A stretch of DNA of 57,848 nucleotides, taken from the NCBI GenBank assembly GCA_022772675.1, contig JALEZW010000053.1, positions 1 through 57,848 on the forward strand, read 5' to 3'. This stretch comes from Agathobacter sp. GTDB lineage: Bacteria; Bacillota; Clostridia; Lachnospirales; Lachnospiraceae. Below are positions 19,018 to 26,647 of the stretch, piece after piece. Position 1 is the stretch's first letter; each line of letters opens with the position of its first letter. The translations under genes were made by a program, and so were the position numbers. The notes under the pieces were generated by a model. That model saw only the letters and a list, made by a program, of their open reading frames with translations, was not told the DNA's origin and made no database searches.

Positions 19018-19527
19018 TCAGTTGTTTTCCAGTAAATGTAAAGTCGTATCCGGCTCCGGTGGATTTGTAATTACATGCCAGTCCGTCAGCCGGTATAAAT
19101 CATGGCTGGATTTTTCAGGGTAGCAGGGCTGCAGGGTAAAAGTAAGTATCTGGGTATCAGATATGGGAACCGTGCAGCACAGGGCGTTAGCCGTATCCAT
19201 ATCAAACTGCAGAAAAGTGGTAGTATTCCGGTAGTTTTGAAGGAGAGAGACAGCCTTTGACTCATAGGATCTTCTGTCCTGACTTTCGTTGTAGGCTGTT
19301 TCCAAAATCTCGGAAATATCAGCAATTCCGTTATATGCGGACTCCTGGGCAGCGTAGTATTCCTTTGTTTTTTCCGCGGTCTTTTTGCTGAGTTTGTAGT
19401 CAGCATTGGCAGTAATCAGAGAAAGTGCCAGAAAGGTCACAATGCAGATCATAGTAAAGGAAATCAGAATCGTAGAAAATCCAAAGTTTGAAAAGCTTCG
19501 TTCCCTTAAGGGGTTTTCTTTTTTCAT
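19018..19527 (-). CDS. Pseudopilin-like single-pass protein, GspK-like N-terminus
   Basis: 169 residues. The N-terminus has a basic head, then NFG/FSTILISFTMICIVTFLALSL: a Gly-Phe junction as cut by prepilin peptidase but with Leu instead of Glu at +5, as in GspK-type minor pseudopilins. The membrane helix is about residues 15-40 and is followed by a helical segment (KKTAEKTKEYYAAQES) and a beta-rich C-terminal part. No family name is certain. It sits between the pilT gene and another pilin-like gene, 26-27 bases from each, which supports a role as a pilus or pseudopilus subunit. Confidence 0.6.
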   Translation of the reverse strand: MKKENPLRERSFSNFGFSTILISFTMICIVTFLALSLITANADYKLSKKTAEKTKEYYAAQESAYNGIADISEILETAYNESQDRRSYESKAVSLLQNYRNTTTFLQFDMDTANALCCTVPISDTQILTFTLQPCYPEKSSHDLYRLTDWHVITNPPEPDTTLHLLENN

Positions 19528-19554
19528 GAAAACAATCCTTCTTTCTTTTTAAAA

Positions 19555-19983
19555 TTATTCCGGAAAATGACAGGCTCGTAAGCTGTATAGGCTCATTCCC
19601 TCTGTTGTGCTGCAGGTTAAGTTTACCGCAGAAAGGGAATTCCTCTTTCCGTTCCTGTCTAAAGCAGCGGTAATCGTATAAGCTGCGCTTTTTTTGGGGC
19701 AGGCATTAAAGGAACTGTCCAGATAAATCACTACCCGGTCATGCAGATTGACACTGTAGTGGTAGGTTTCAAGGAGTGAGGCAAGTGTCCCGTCTCCGGA
19801 CTGAAATACGCTGGCTGCACTTTCACAGCTGCTCACAGCCTGGTGAAGTTCGGTGGTTTTTTCTGTCAGTCTGTGGGCTTTGACAAAAAACTGCAGTCCT
19901 ATGGTCAGCAGTACAGAAAAGAGCAGGACATTTAAAATGATCTCCATCAGAAAAATACTGTTTTTGGAGTGAAGTTTTCTCAT
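19555..19983 (-). CDS. Prepilin-like minor pseudopilin
   Basis: 142 residues. The N-terminus KNS/IFLMEIILNVLLFSVLLTIGL resembles a type IV prepilin: Ser at -1, a hydrophobic stretch and Glu at +5. Prepilin peptidases prefer Gly at -1, so processing is uncertain. The helix continues into HRLTEKTTELHQAVSSCE, as in pilins, followed by a short globular part with four Cys. The gene overlaps the upstream gene by four bases (ATGA), so translation is probably coupled. Function is inferred from position in the PilC-PilT operon. Confidence 0.6.
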   Translation of the reverse strand: MRKLHSKNSIFLMEIILNVLLFSVLLTIGLQFFVKAHRLTEKTTELHQAVSSCESAASVFQSGDGTLASLLETYHYSVNLHDRVVIYLDSSFNACPKKSAAYTITAALDRNGKRNSLSAVNLTCSTTEGMSLYSLRACHFPE

Positions 19984-20477
19984 GGTTCCTCCTTTCGGGT
20001 TAAGGGCTGCGGATACAGGTACAGGGTATGCATAATATGATCGGAACCGGAAAGAGAAATTTCCAAAAGTCCATCCGGTTTTTTATGAATGGAAAAATCA
20101 CCAAGCTCCGTAATAACCTGCCCGGCAGAGGGACTGCAGTCGGTGGGACGGTCAGTGAAAAGTTCCCGCAGTGAACCGTCATAGTAATAGATATAGGTGG
20201 TATATTTCTTTCCGTCAAAGGTTTCTGAGACGGAAAGAGCATCCTGTCCGCAGAAATCCGTCACGGAGATATCTTCCGAATTGTGCTGATGTACCTTTTG
20301 ATCAAGATAGGAGGAGGCAGTGCGTATTTCCTGGTTTGTACCCATGGTGTTTACGGTATCCCGGTACTGGCCGGCTCCCAGCAGCACTAAAAGTCCTGCT
20401 GTAACAATGAACAGAAAGAATACACTGATCAGAAAAAAACTATCCGGTTTTTTGGAAGAGGAACGTAATCGCAGCAT
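19980..20477 (-). CDS. Membrane-anchored pilus-operon protein, possibly DUF4860
   Basis: 165 residues: a short basic head, one membrane helix (about 13-34, FFLISVFFLFIVTAGLLVLL), then an extracellular domain with TASSYLDQKVHQH, YIYYYDGSLRELF and a beta-rich end. It looks like the DUF4860 family found with clostridial pilus genes; this is from memory of the pattern, not a search. The gap to the upstream gene is one base and the downstream gene overlaps by four, so it is translated as part of a tight block. Probably a minor subunit of the same pilus-like structure. Confidence 0.6.
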   Translation of the reverse strand: MLRLRSSSKKPDSFFLISVFFLFIVTAGLLVLLGAGQYRDTVNTMGTNQEIRTASSYLDQKVHQHNSEDISVTDFCGQDALSVSETFDGKKYTTYIYYYDGSLRELFTDRPTDCSPSAGQVITELGDFSIHKKPDGLLEISLSGSDHIMHTLYLYPQPLTRKEEP

Positions 20478-20478
20478 G

Positions 20479-20811
20479 TCAATTCTCCCTTTGGCGATCT
20501 ATTACGGTGACATCGGGGGGCAGATTGCTTCCGATGTACTGATAGTCAATAAAAAAATGGTCTTTGTTATAGGTGAAACCGTAGTGGTCACAGATGTAAT
20601 CAAGATCCGGCGGATAAAATCCCTCAAGTGCATAGCACTGGGTAATGCTTCTGGACAGAGCCGTTGTCACGATTTCCTTTTCCTGGGTGAGATTGCCGGA
20701 GGACATCTGCTCCGCAGAAAAAGCCAGAAAAAACAATGCGGCAATTCCTAAAAGCAACGGTGTAAAACGAAGGATATGATGTTTTTCTTTTGTTGCAAAA
20801 AAGCGTGCCAT
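20479..20811 (-). CDS. Small pilin-like membrane protein
   Basis: 110 residues. The basic N-terminus (MARFFATKEKHH) leads into one membrane helix (about 13-33). The outer part resembles the C-terminal part of small pilins: ITQCYALEGFYPPDLDYICDHYGF, where GxYPxxLxxL-type sequence is common in clostridial pseudopilins, and two Cys could form a disulphide. There is no prepilin cleavage motif. The gene lies 20 bases after the PilC gene and one base before the next, so it belongs to the operon. Confidence 0.6.
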   Translation of the reverse strand: MARFFATKEKHHILRFTPLLLGIAALFFLAFSAEQMSSGNLTQEKEIVTTALSRSITQCYALEGFYPPDLDYICDHYGFTYNKDHFFIDYQYIGSNLPPDVTVIDRQREN

Positions 20812-20831
20812 AATACCTCCTGTATTACATT

Positions 20832-21854
20832 TTAACCGATACTGGAAAGGATTCCCAGCAACGGAAGCAAAAATGAAATCAGTATCAGTCCAACGAAGAA
20901 ACAGAGAATAATGACCAGAGTCGGTTCCAAAAGAGAGAGGATGTGGGAAATCTGTTCGTCTGCATCTTCCTCATAGGAACTGCAAATCTGTTCCATGATA
21001 AGATCCATGTCGCCGGTACGGTAACCGATGGAAATCCAGCTTGCATACATCTGGGAAAAAATACCGGAAAGCAAAAGTGCCTTGTCAAGGGTTTCTCCCT
21101 GTCTGATACTTTCCCGGCATTTGTCAATATGCGCCTGCATGTGGGGATTGCCCACCAGTTCCTCTGCAAGATCCAGACCAAGGTCCGTATCCAGCCCACT
21201 GGAAAGCACCAGATGGAGGCAGTTGGCAACCCGGCCCGAGGCAATGGTCATGGCCAGTCTGGTTCCCTGAAATAGAACCCGCCCCAGCTCTGTATGGTAT
21301 AGAATGATACACAGTACCAGTATTATGGGAAATACTATAACAACCACTGTCGTATAATGATTCAGCACAGAACTCACATGCATCAGTACCCGTGCCGAAC
21401 CGGTCAGTTCGCTTCCCAGTTCCTCATAAATTCCGGTAAATACCGGGACCACTTTCGTGATCATCACAAAGATGACTGCCAGCATCAGGGCGGTCATGAT
21501 CAGGGGATAGACCGCTGCACTTTTAATTCCGGCACGAATCTGTGCCTCCCGTTCATAGTAAGCACTTAGGGATTCCAGGACATCTTCCAGATGACCGGTT
21601 GTTTCTCCCAGGCGGATCATATGGATCATGTAGGAAGGAAATACTCCGGTATCCTTAATGGCATCATGTAAGGTGGAACCGCTTTCCATTGGGGTATAGA
21701 TTTGGGCGAGAAGTTCCTTTGTCTGCGGGTCTGCCGCTTCCTCCATGAGAATGGAAACACCGTAGTAGATAGGAAGACCGGCATTTATCACAAGGGCAAT
21801 CTGCTGGCAGAATGCACAAAGCTCCGATTGGGTCAGTTGTTTGTTCCTTTTCAT
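20832..21854 (-). CDS. pilC: PilC/GspF inner-membrane platform protein
   Basis: 340 residues, two T2SSF domains. Residues about 10-130 form the first (LCAFCQQIALVINAGLPIYYGV, then MIRLGETTGHLEDVLESLSAYYE), and 205-330 the second (SSGLDTDLGLDLAEELVGN, then YRTGDMDLIMEQICSSYEEDADEQI). Three membrane segments are visible near 110-135, 165-187 and 308-335, as usual for the family. PilC/GspF binds the assembly ATPase and extracts pilin subunits from the membrane. ATG 21854 follows AGGAGGAG, 12 bases after the lipoprotein gene. It is the best-conserved marker that this operon builds a pilus or pseudopilus. Confidence 0.88.
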   Translation of the reverse strand: MKRNKQLTQSELCAFCQQIALVINAGLPIYYGVSILMEEAADPQTKELLAQIYTPMESGSTLHDAIKDTGVFPSYMIHMIRLGETTGHLEDVLESLSAYYEREAQIRAGIKSAAVYPLIMTALMLAVIFVMITKVVPVFTGIYEELGSELTGSARVLMHVSSVLNHYTTVVVIVFPIILVLCIILYHTELGRVLFQGTRLAMTIASGRVANCLHLVLSSGLDTDLGLDLAEELVGNPHMQAHIDKCRESIRQGETLDKALLLSGIFSQMYASWISIGYRTGDMDLIMEQICSSYEEDADEQISHILSLLEPTLVIILCFFVGLILISFLLPLLGILSSIG

Positions 21855-21866
21855 AACTCCTCCTGT

Positions 21867-22832
21867 TCAATAAACATATTTGATTGTGTATTTGCTGTCA
21901 TTCGGAATGAATTTCTTTGGATCACTGCTTGTGGAAGCATAGGTCGGATCCATCATTTTCCAGTCTTTACCGTCAAATTCAATAATACCGTTAATCCACC
22001 CTTTATCTTTAATATAGGTACTGATCCAGGCGTGGTAGTTTTCCTCCATATAGCCCACCTCCAGCCGTGTTGGAATTTTCTGGCTGCGCAGCATGGACGC
22101 CATCACGGAGGCATAATCAAAGCAGATACCTGTTTCTTCTGTGAAGACTGAATCTACATCCGGGAGATATCCACTTTTTACCGATTCTGCCTTGGAATAA
22201 TCATAGGTAAAATGGTCAATGATATAATTATAAACAGAAGATACCACGTCCAGATCGGAATTAGCAGAAACGGAAAGTTTCTCAGATTCTAGAACCGGCA
22301 GGGAATCCTCGGTAAAATTCACATACTGGTTCGGATACAGGTAGGGTCCGAATTCATTTTTTAAAGAAACCGTAAAATCAGCTGACAGTATATTGGCGTA
22401 ACGGGTACCGGAGATATTTTCATAAACTCCAGCCTGATAGCTGCCGTCTCCTGCTGTAAGGGGAAAGGTTTCATATCCACCGTGCATATCGTAGGTATAG
22501 GTAACACCGTCGGGACCGGTCAGCTGAAGCTTTGGTTTATGATTGTCTCCGGAGTAATCTGCCATGATATATCCCTCATCTGTGTGGGAAACATCAATGA
22601 CTGCAGCATCGGCTTTATATGTCTTGGTGCCTTCTGCCCGGGGGGTAAGGACAACGGGAGAGCTGTCCCTTGTACCTGTCTCAGAGTGAGCCTGCGACTG
22701 TTTTGTTCCCTGCTCCTCAGGTATGGTCTGCGGAGATAAATCCTTGGTATTGGAACAGCTGCATTCCCCCAGACAAAGGCACAGACACAGGAAAAAAAAC
22801 AGAAAAAATCTGTACACTTGTCCGGATTTCAT
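21867..22832 (-). CDS. Lipoprotein with a transglutaminase-like domain
   Basis: 321 residues. A lipoprotein signal, FFLFFFLCLCLCLGECSCS, is followed by a Ser/Thr/Gln-rich linker (about 25-60), a beta-rich middle domain and a C-terminal transglutaminase-like fold with the Cys-His-Asp triad: Cys in ETGICFDYASVMASMLR, His in NYHAWIS, Asp in MMDPTYAS. It should be anchored outside the membrane. Such domains act as cysteine proteases or cross-linking enzymes; the substrate is unknown. As the first gene of the pilus-like operon, 12 bases before pilC, it could process or cross-link the pilins (inference). ATG 22832 follows TAGGAG. Confidence 0.8.
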   Translation of the reverse strand: MKSGQVYRFFLFFFLCLCLCLGECSCSNTKDLSPQTIPEEQGTKQSQAHSETGTRDSSPVVLTPRAEGTKTYKADAAVIDVSHTDEGYIMADYSGDNHKPKLQLTGPDGVTYTYDMHGGYETFPLTAGDGSYQAGVYENISGTRYANILSADFTVSLKNEFGPYLYPNQYVNFTEDSLPVLESEKLSVSANSDLDVVSSVYNYIIDHFTYDYSKAESVKSGYLPDVDSVFTEETGICFDYASVMASMLRSQKIPTRLEVGYMEENYHAWISTYIKDKGWINGIIEFDGKDWKMMDPTYASTSSDPKKFIPNDSKYTIKYVY

Positions 22833-22868
22833 GTTATACTCCTAATAGTAAAATACGTTCTTCTTTCT

Positions 22869-22897
22869 ATTATAGTGGATTTTGACGAAAATGGAAA
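22869..22897 (-). promoter_or_regulatory. Promoter of the pilus-like operon
   Basis: On the minus strand TATAAT (complement of 22869-22874) and TTTCCA (complement of 22892-22897) are 17 bp apart, about 35 bases before the lipoprotein start. The -35 is weak. Confidence 0.5.
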
Positions 22898-22915
22898 CAA
22901 AAATATAAAAAAATA

Positions 22916-22944
22916 TTGAAAATCATTTTTGTTTATGATATACT
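22916..22944 (+). promoter_or_regulatory. Promoter of the secG-rnr-smpB-ssrA block
   Basis: TTGAAA at 22916-22921 and TATACT at 22939-22944, spacing 17 bp, 38 bases before the secG start. It is divergent from the pilus-operon promoter. Confidence 0.85.
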
Positions 22945-22981
22945 CGATAAGTCGTGAATTTTGAATTAGGAGGTGGAAATC

Positions 22982-23221
22982 GTGAGCGTTTTAAATACGA
23001 TTTTAACTGTTGTATTTATTATACTGAGTATCATTATTACAGTGGTAATCTTAATGCAGGAAGGTAAGTCTGCAGGGCTTGGTGCAATTGCCGGTGCCGC
23101 AGATACTTACTGGGGTAAGAATAAGGGTCGTTCCATGGAGGGAATGTTAGTTAAGCTTACAAAGATTTTTGTTGCATTATTCCTTATTATTGCATTGGTT
23201 CTGAATTTAGGAATCTGGTAG
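22982..23221 (+). CDS. secG: SecG preprotein translocase subunit
   Basis: 79-residue membrane subunit of SecYEG that speeds SecA-driven export. Two membrane helices (about 3-24 and 53-76) flank the conserved cytoplasmic loop with LMQEGKSAGLGAIAGAADTYWGKNKGRS. GTG 22982 is chosen because AGGAGG lies eight bases upstream; the in-frame GTG 22973 overlaps that same ribosome site. The order secG-rnr-smpB-ssrA is conserved in Firmicutes, linking export and ribosome rescue on one transcript. Confidence 0.93.
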   Translation: MSVLNTILTVVFIILSIIITVVILMQEGKSAGLGAIAGAADTYWGKNKGRSMEGMLVKLTKIFVALFLIIALVLNLGIW

Positions 23222-23320
23222 GATTAAGAGGCTGTCGATACGATTCGGCAGCTTTTTTGTATAGAAAAACATTGTAACGATTCAGACCCCGGAGATGTAA
23301 GAAAAGTGCAGGAGGAGAAG

Positions 23321-25444
23321 ATGGACAGTAAATATGAAAAACGCAAAAAAATGATCTATGAGTTCATGTGCGATGGTATGTATGTCCCGATGAAAATTAA
23401 AGAGCTTGCCATTGTACTGGGCGTGAAAAAAGAGGATCGTCCGGTGCTGGAAGCTATTTTAAATGAGCTGATTGCAGAAGGCCGTATCACATGTTCCAAG
23501 CGGGGGAAATTCTGCAAGTCTGAGGTGAAGAAAATGATCGGTACTTTTGAGGCTCATCCCAAGGGCTTTGGATTTGTTACAGTGGAGGGGGAGCCCGACG
23601 ACATTTTTATCCCGGAGTCAGAAACCCATGGTGCAATGCACATGGATACCGTGGAAATTTTAATCTCCCCTGTCACCAGTGGACGCAGGAAAGAGGGAAA
23701 AGTTGTAAACATTGTAGAGCGCGGTATGAAGCAGGTGGTCTGCACCTATGAAAAGAGTAAGAACTTTGGGTTTGCCATTCCGGATAATCCGAAATTCGGA
23801 TCAGACATTTTTATTCCGGAGGAACGTTCCAAAGGGGCGGTCAGCGGTCATAAGGTGGTTGTTGAAATCACAAGCTATGGGAAAAAGGATAAGAAACCTG
23901 AGGGAAAGGTTGTGGAAATTATCGGGCATATCAATGATCCGGGGGTAGATATTATGTCCCTGGTGCGTGCCTATGGACTTCCGGTTGAATTTGATTCCAA
24001 AATTATGACGCAGGTTGAGCATGTGGCAAAACCGGTTTCCGAAGCGGATATGGCCGGACGTAAAGATCTTCGTGACTGGCAGATGGTGACGATTGACGGG
24101 GAGGATGCCAAAGATTTAGACGATGCGGTTTCTCTTTCAATGGATGGGGAAAATTATGTTTTAGGGGTTCATATTGCAGATGTGTCTAATTATGTGCAGG
24201 AACACAGTGCATTGGATGCTGAAGCGTTAAAGCGTGGAACGTCTGTATATCTGGTGGACCGTGTTATTCCCATGCTTCCCCATGCACTGTCAAATGGAAT
24301 CTGTTCTTTAAACCAGGGGGAAAACCGTCTGGCATTAAGCTGCATCATGACAGTCAATCCTAAGGGAGAAATCATTGACCATGAGATTGCAGAGACTGTC
24401 ATCTGTGTGGACCGCCGTATGACCTACACCAATGTGAAAAAGATTTTGGAGGACAGAGATCCGGAGGTTATCGCAGAGTATGAGCCACTGGTGCCGATGT
24501 TTGAAAAGATGGCGGAGCTTGCAGCAATTCTCAGAAAAAAGAGAAGAAAGCGCGGATCCATTGATTTTGATTTCCCGGAAACCAGGGTGATCCTGGATGA
24601 CAGGGGAAATCCTGTGGATATCCGTCCTTATGAACGAAACGTGGCTACCAAGATGATCGAGGACTTTATGCTTGCTGCAAATGAGACGGTGGCAGCGGAC
24701 TTTTACTGGCGGGAGGTTCCTTTTGCGTACCGTACCCACGAACAGCCGGATTCGGAAAAAATCCATAAGCTTTCCACTTTTATCCATAATTTCGGATACA
24801 GTCTCCACATCGGAAGCGACGAGGTACACCCGAAGGAACTGCAGAAGCTTTTAGAAAAGATAGATGGAACTACGGAAGAACCGTTAATCAGCCGGCTGAT
24901 GCTGCGCTCCATGAAACAGGCCCGCTATACAGTAGAAAATACCGGCCATTTCGGGCTTGCGGCGGACTGCTACTGCCATTTTACGTCCCCTATCCGGCGC
25001 TATCCGGATCTGCAGATTCACCGGATCATTAAGGACAGTTTACGGGGCAGGTTAGGTCCGAAACGGATGGAGCACTATACAAAAATTCTGCCGGATGTGG
25101 CAAAGCATTCCAGTGAGATGGAACGGCGTGCCGACGAGGCAGAACGGGAGACTGTCAAATTAAAGAAGGTTCAGTATATGGAATCCCACATTGGGGAGAC
25201 TTATGATGGTGTGATTTCCGGTGTGGCAGAGTATGGTTTTTTCGTGGAACTGGATAATACCGTTGAGGGGCTGGTCCGGGTGGTAGATCTTACCGATGAT
25301 TACTATCAGTATTATGAGGATACCTACGAACTGGTGGGAGAGGCAACCAACAGACGCTATAAACTGGGGCAGCATGTCCGCGTGAAGGTGGAGCACTGCG
25401 ACAGAATCCTTCGGACCATTGACTTTTCCTGTGTAATCATATAA
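23321..25444 (+). CDS. rnr: Ribonuclease R
   Basis: 3'-5' exoribonuclease able to digest structured RNA; it partners with tmRNA in degrading non-stop mRNA. 707 residues: an N-terminal helix-turn-helix (about 5-60), two cold-shock domains (GTFEAHPKGFGFV and CTYEKSKNFGFAI), the RNB catalytic domain with the metal ligands in TIDGEDAKDLDDAVS near 260 and HFTSPIRRYPDLQIHR near 555, and a C-terminal S1 domain starting around YDGVISGVAEYGFFVEL. ATG 23321 follows AGGAGG; the in-frame start at 23306 would overlap that site. It lies about 100 bases after secG. Confidence 0.95.
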   Translation: MDSKYEKRKKMIYEFMCDGMYVPMKIKELAIVLGVKKEDRPVLEAILNELIAEGRITCSKRGKFCKSEVKKMIGTFEAHPKGFGFVTVEGEPDDIFIPESETHGAMHMDTVEILISPVTSGRRKEGKVVNIVERGMKQVVCTYEKSKNFGFAIPDNPKFGSDIFIPEERSKGAVSGHKVVVEITSYGKKDKKPEGKVVEIIGHINDPGVDIMSLVRAYGLPVEFDSKIMTQVEHVAKPVSEADMAGRKDLRDWQMVTIDGEDAKDLDDAVSLSMDGENYVLGVHIADVSNYVQEHSALDAEALKRGTSVYLVDRVIPMLPHALSNGICSLNQGENRLALSCIMTVNPKGEIIDHEIAETVICVDRRMTYTNVKKILEDRDPEVIAEYEPLVPMFEKMAELAAILRKKRRKRGSIDFDFPETRVILDDRGNPVDIRPYERNVATKMIEDFMLAANETVAADFYWREVPFAYRTHEQPDSEKIHKLSTFIHNFGYSLHIGSDEVHPKELQKLLEKIDGTTEEPLISRLMLRSMKQARYTVENTGHFGLAADCYCHFTSPIRRYPDLQIHRIIKDSLRGRLGPKRMEHYTKILPDVAKHSSEMERRADEAERETVKLKKVQYMESHIGETYDGVISGVAEYGFFVELDNTVEGLVRVVDLTDDYYQYYEDTYELVGEATNRRYKLGQHVRVKVEHCDRILRTIDFSCVII

Positions 25445-25477
25445 AATGTTGTTATAGGATTTAAGGAGGAAGCCGGT

Positions 25478-25942
25478 ATGGCGAAACAGGCAGGAAAGTT
25501 AATAGCCAACAACAAGAAAGTCTATCACGATTATTTTCTGGAGGAGACTTTTGAGGCCGGCATCGCTTTGGCAGGAACGGAAGTAAAGTCCATGCGCATG
25601 GGCAAGTGCAGTATTAAAGAGTCTTTCATCCATATAGAAAATGGTGAGGTGATTCTCTATGGCATGCATATCAGCCCTTATGAGAAGGGAAATATCTTTA
25701 ATAAAGATCCCCTTCGTCCCCGTAAGCTTCTGATGCATAAGAAAGAAATCCAGAAGCTGCTGGGCAAGATTGCACAGAAAGGGTATACAATTGTTCCGGT
25801 TGAGGTATACTTCAAAGGAAGTCTTGTGAAGGTTAAGATTGCACTGGCAAAAGGAAAGAAACTCTATGATAAACGCCAGGATATTGCAAAGAAGGACCAG
25901 AGAAGAGAGGCAGAGCGGGATTTCAAAATTCGTAATTTGTAA
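25478..25942 (+). CDS. smpB: SsrA-binding protein SmpB
   Basis: Binds tmRNA and delivers it to stalled ribosomes. 154 residues with an OB-fold core: [35 protein letters not shown] and HISPYEKGN, and a basic C-terminal tail [22 protein letters not shown] that enters the empty mRNA channel. ATG 25478 follows TAAGGAGG. The stop codon lies only four bases before the 5' end of tmRNA, so protein and RNA partner share a transcript, or the RNA promoter lies inside smpB. Confidence 0.97.
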   Translation: MAKQAGKLIANNKKVYHDYFLEETFEAGIALAGTEVKSMRMGKCSIKESFIHIENGEVILYGMHISPYEKGNIFNKDPLRPRKLLMHKKEIQKLLGKIAQKGYTIVPVEVYFKGSLVKVKIALAKGKKLYDKRQDIAKKDQRREAERDFKIRNL

Positions 25943-25946
25943 ACAT

Positions 25947-26288
25947 GGGTCAGTAATGGTTTCGACAGGGATCATGAAGCTGGAGAAGCGAGTCGCAGGG
26001 GATGCGTTAAATTCCAAAATTAAAATTAAACGCTGATAACAATAGAGTATTAGCAGCTGCCTAAAATTGCAGCAGTCTGACCTTAGGCACTCACACCTGA
26101 GGATTCAGGCTTCGACTATGTGAGAAACGACACAGGCTAAGCTTTGCACCTGTGGGCGTAACATGAAGCTACTGAAACCGTAAGGATGTCTGTTTTCGTG
26201 CGGCAGAGGAAATGTCAAATAGCAGACTAGGCTCGTAGAAGGACAGGGGATTGGTTTTTGGACACGGGTTCGACTCCCGTCTGATCCA
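25947..26288 (+). ncRNA. ssrA: tmRNA
   Basis: One-piece transfer-messenger RNA of about 342 nt. The 5' end GGGTCAG pairs with CTGATCC at the 3' end to form the acceptor stem; the T-arm GGTTCGACTCCC is near the 3' end, and the 5' part has GTAATGGTTTCGACAGGG. The tag reading frame runs 26032-26061 with stop TAA at 26062, giving ADNNRVLAAA. CCA is not encoded. It ends in LAAA rather than the common ALAA, but remains a hydrophobic ClpXP-type degron. The ends are placed from the acceptor stem. Confidence 0.93.
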
Positions 26289-26294
26289 TTATCT

Positions 26295-26337
26295 GTGGTA
26301 AGGAGGGACCCGGCATGCCGGGAGGATTCCTTATCAC
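26295..26337 (+). terminator. Hairpin after tmRNA
   Basis: GTGGTAAGGA (26295-26304) pairs with TCCTTATCAC (26328-26337), enclosing a CCCGGCATGCCGGG palindrome. There is no T run, so it may be a 3'-protecting or repeat hairpin rather than a classical terminator. Confidence 0.55.
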
Positions 26338-26341
26338 CAAC

Positions 26342-26383
26342 GCAGACGCCCATCCGAACTTGTTCGGATTTAAATGCGTCTGC
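26342..26383. repeat. Nested hairpin related to the gap-pgk element
   Basis: GCAGACGC (26342-26349) pairs with GCGTCTGC (26376-26383); inside, ATCCGAAC pairs with GTTCGGAT. The flanks (CGCCCAT, TTTAAATGCG) match the middle hairpin at 8311-8346. Confidence 0.75.
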
Positions 26384-26418
26384 TCCATTACCTGTTTTAA
26401 CAGATCGGAGGAAAGGGT

Positions 26419-26565
26419 ATGGGGAATGAAGCTATGACAAATGAACAGTTTGAAACAATATTAGAAATGATAAGAATGATTCTTGATGGTTGCGATGATA
26501 TTGAAAAGGCAAAGGAAAAGGTTGATGAGTTAATCAAAAAAGCAACGGGAAAGAAAGAAGAATAA
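26419..26565 (+). CDS. Small helical protein of 48 residues
   Basis: Reads MGNEAMTNEQFETILEMIRM and continues to a Lys/Glu-rich end (KKATGKKEE). The start ATG 26419 has CGGAGGAAAGG upstream, a strong ribosome site, and codon use is normal. The protein is probably two amphipathic helices, with no membrane segment. No function recognised. It stands between the tmRNA hairpins and the EAL gene, 82 bases before the latter, and could be co-transcribed with it. Confidence 0.65.
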   Translation: MGNEAMTNEQFETILEMIRMILDGCDDIEKAKEKVDELIKKATGKKEE

Positions 26566-26647
26566 AAAAAAGCGGAGGCTTGCCACTCAGATATATTGTA
26601 CAATAAATGGGGATATCCCGGCTTTTTGGGATAGGGGTACAAAAGCT

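Noticed and set aside
26566..26647. c-di-GMP riboswitch before the EAL gene
   Set aside because: The 82-base leader lacks the conserved GEMM core and is too short.
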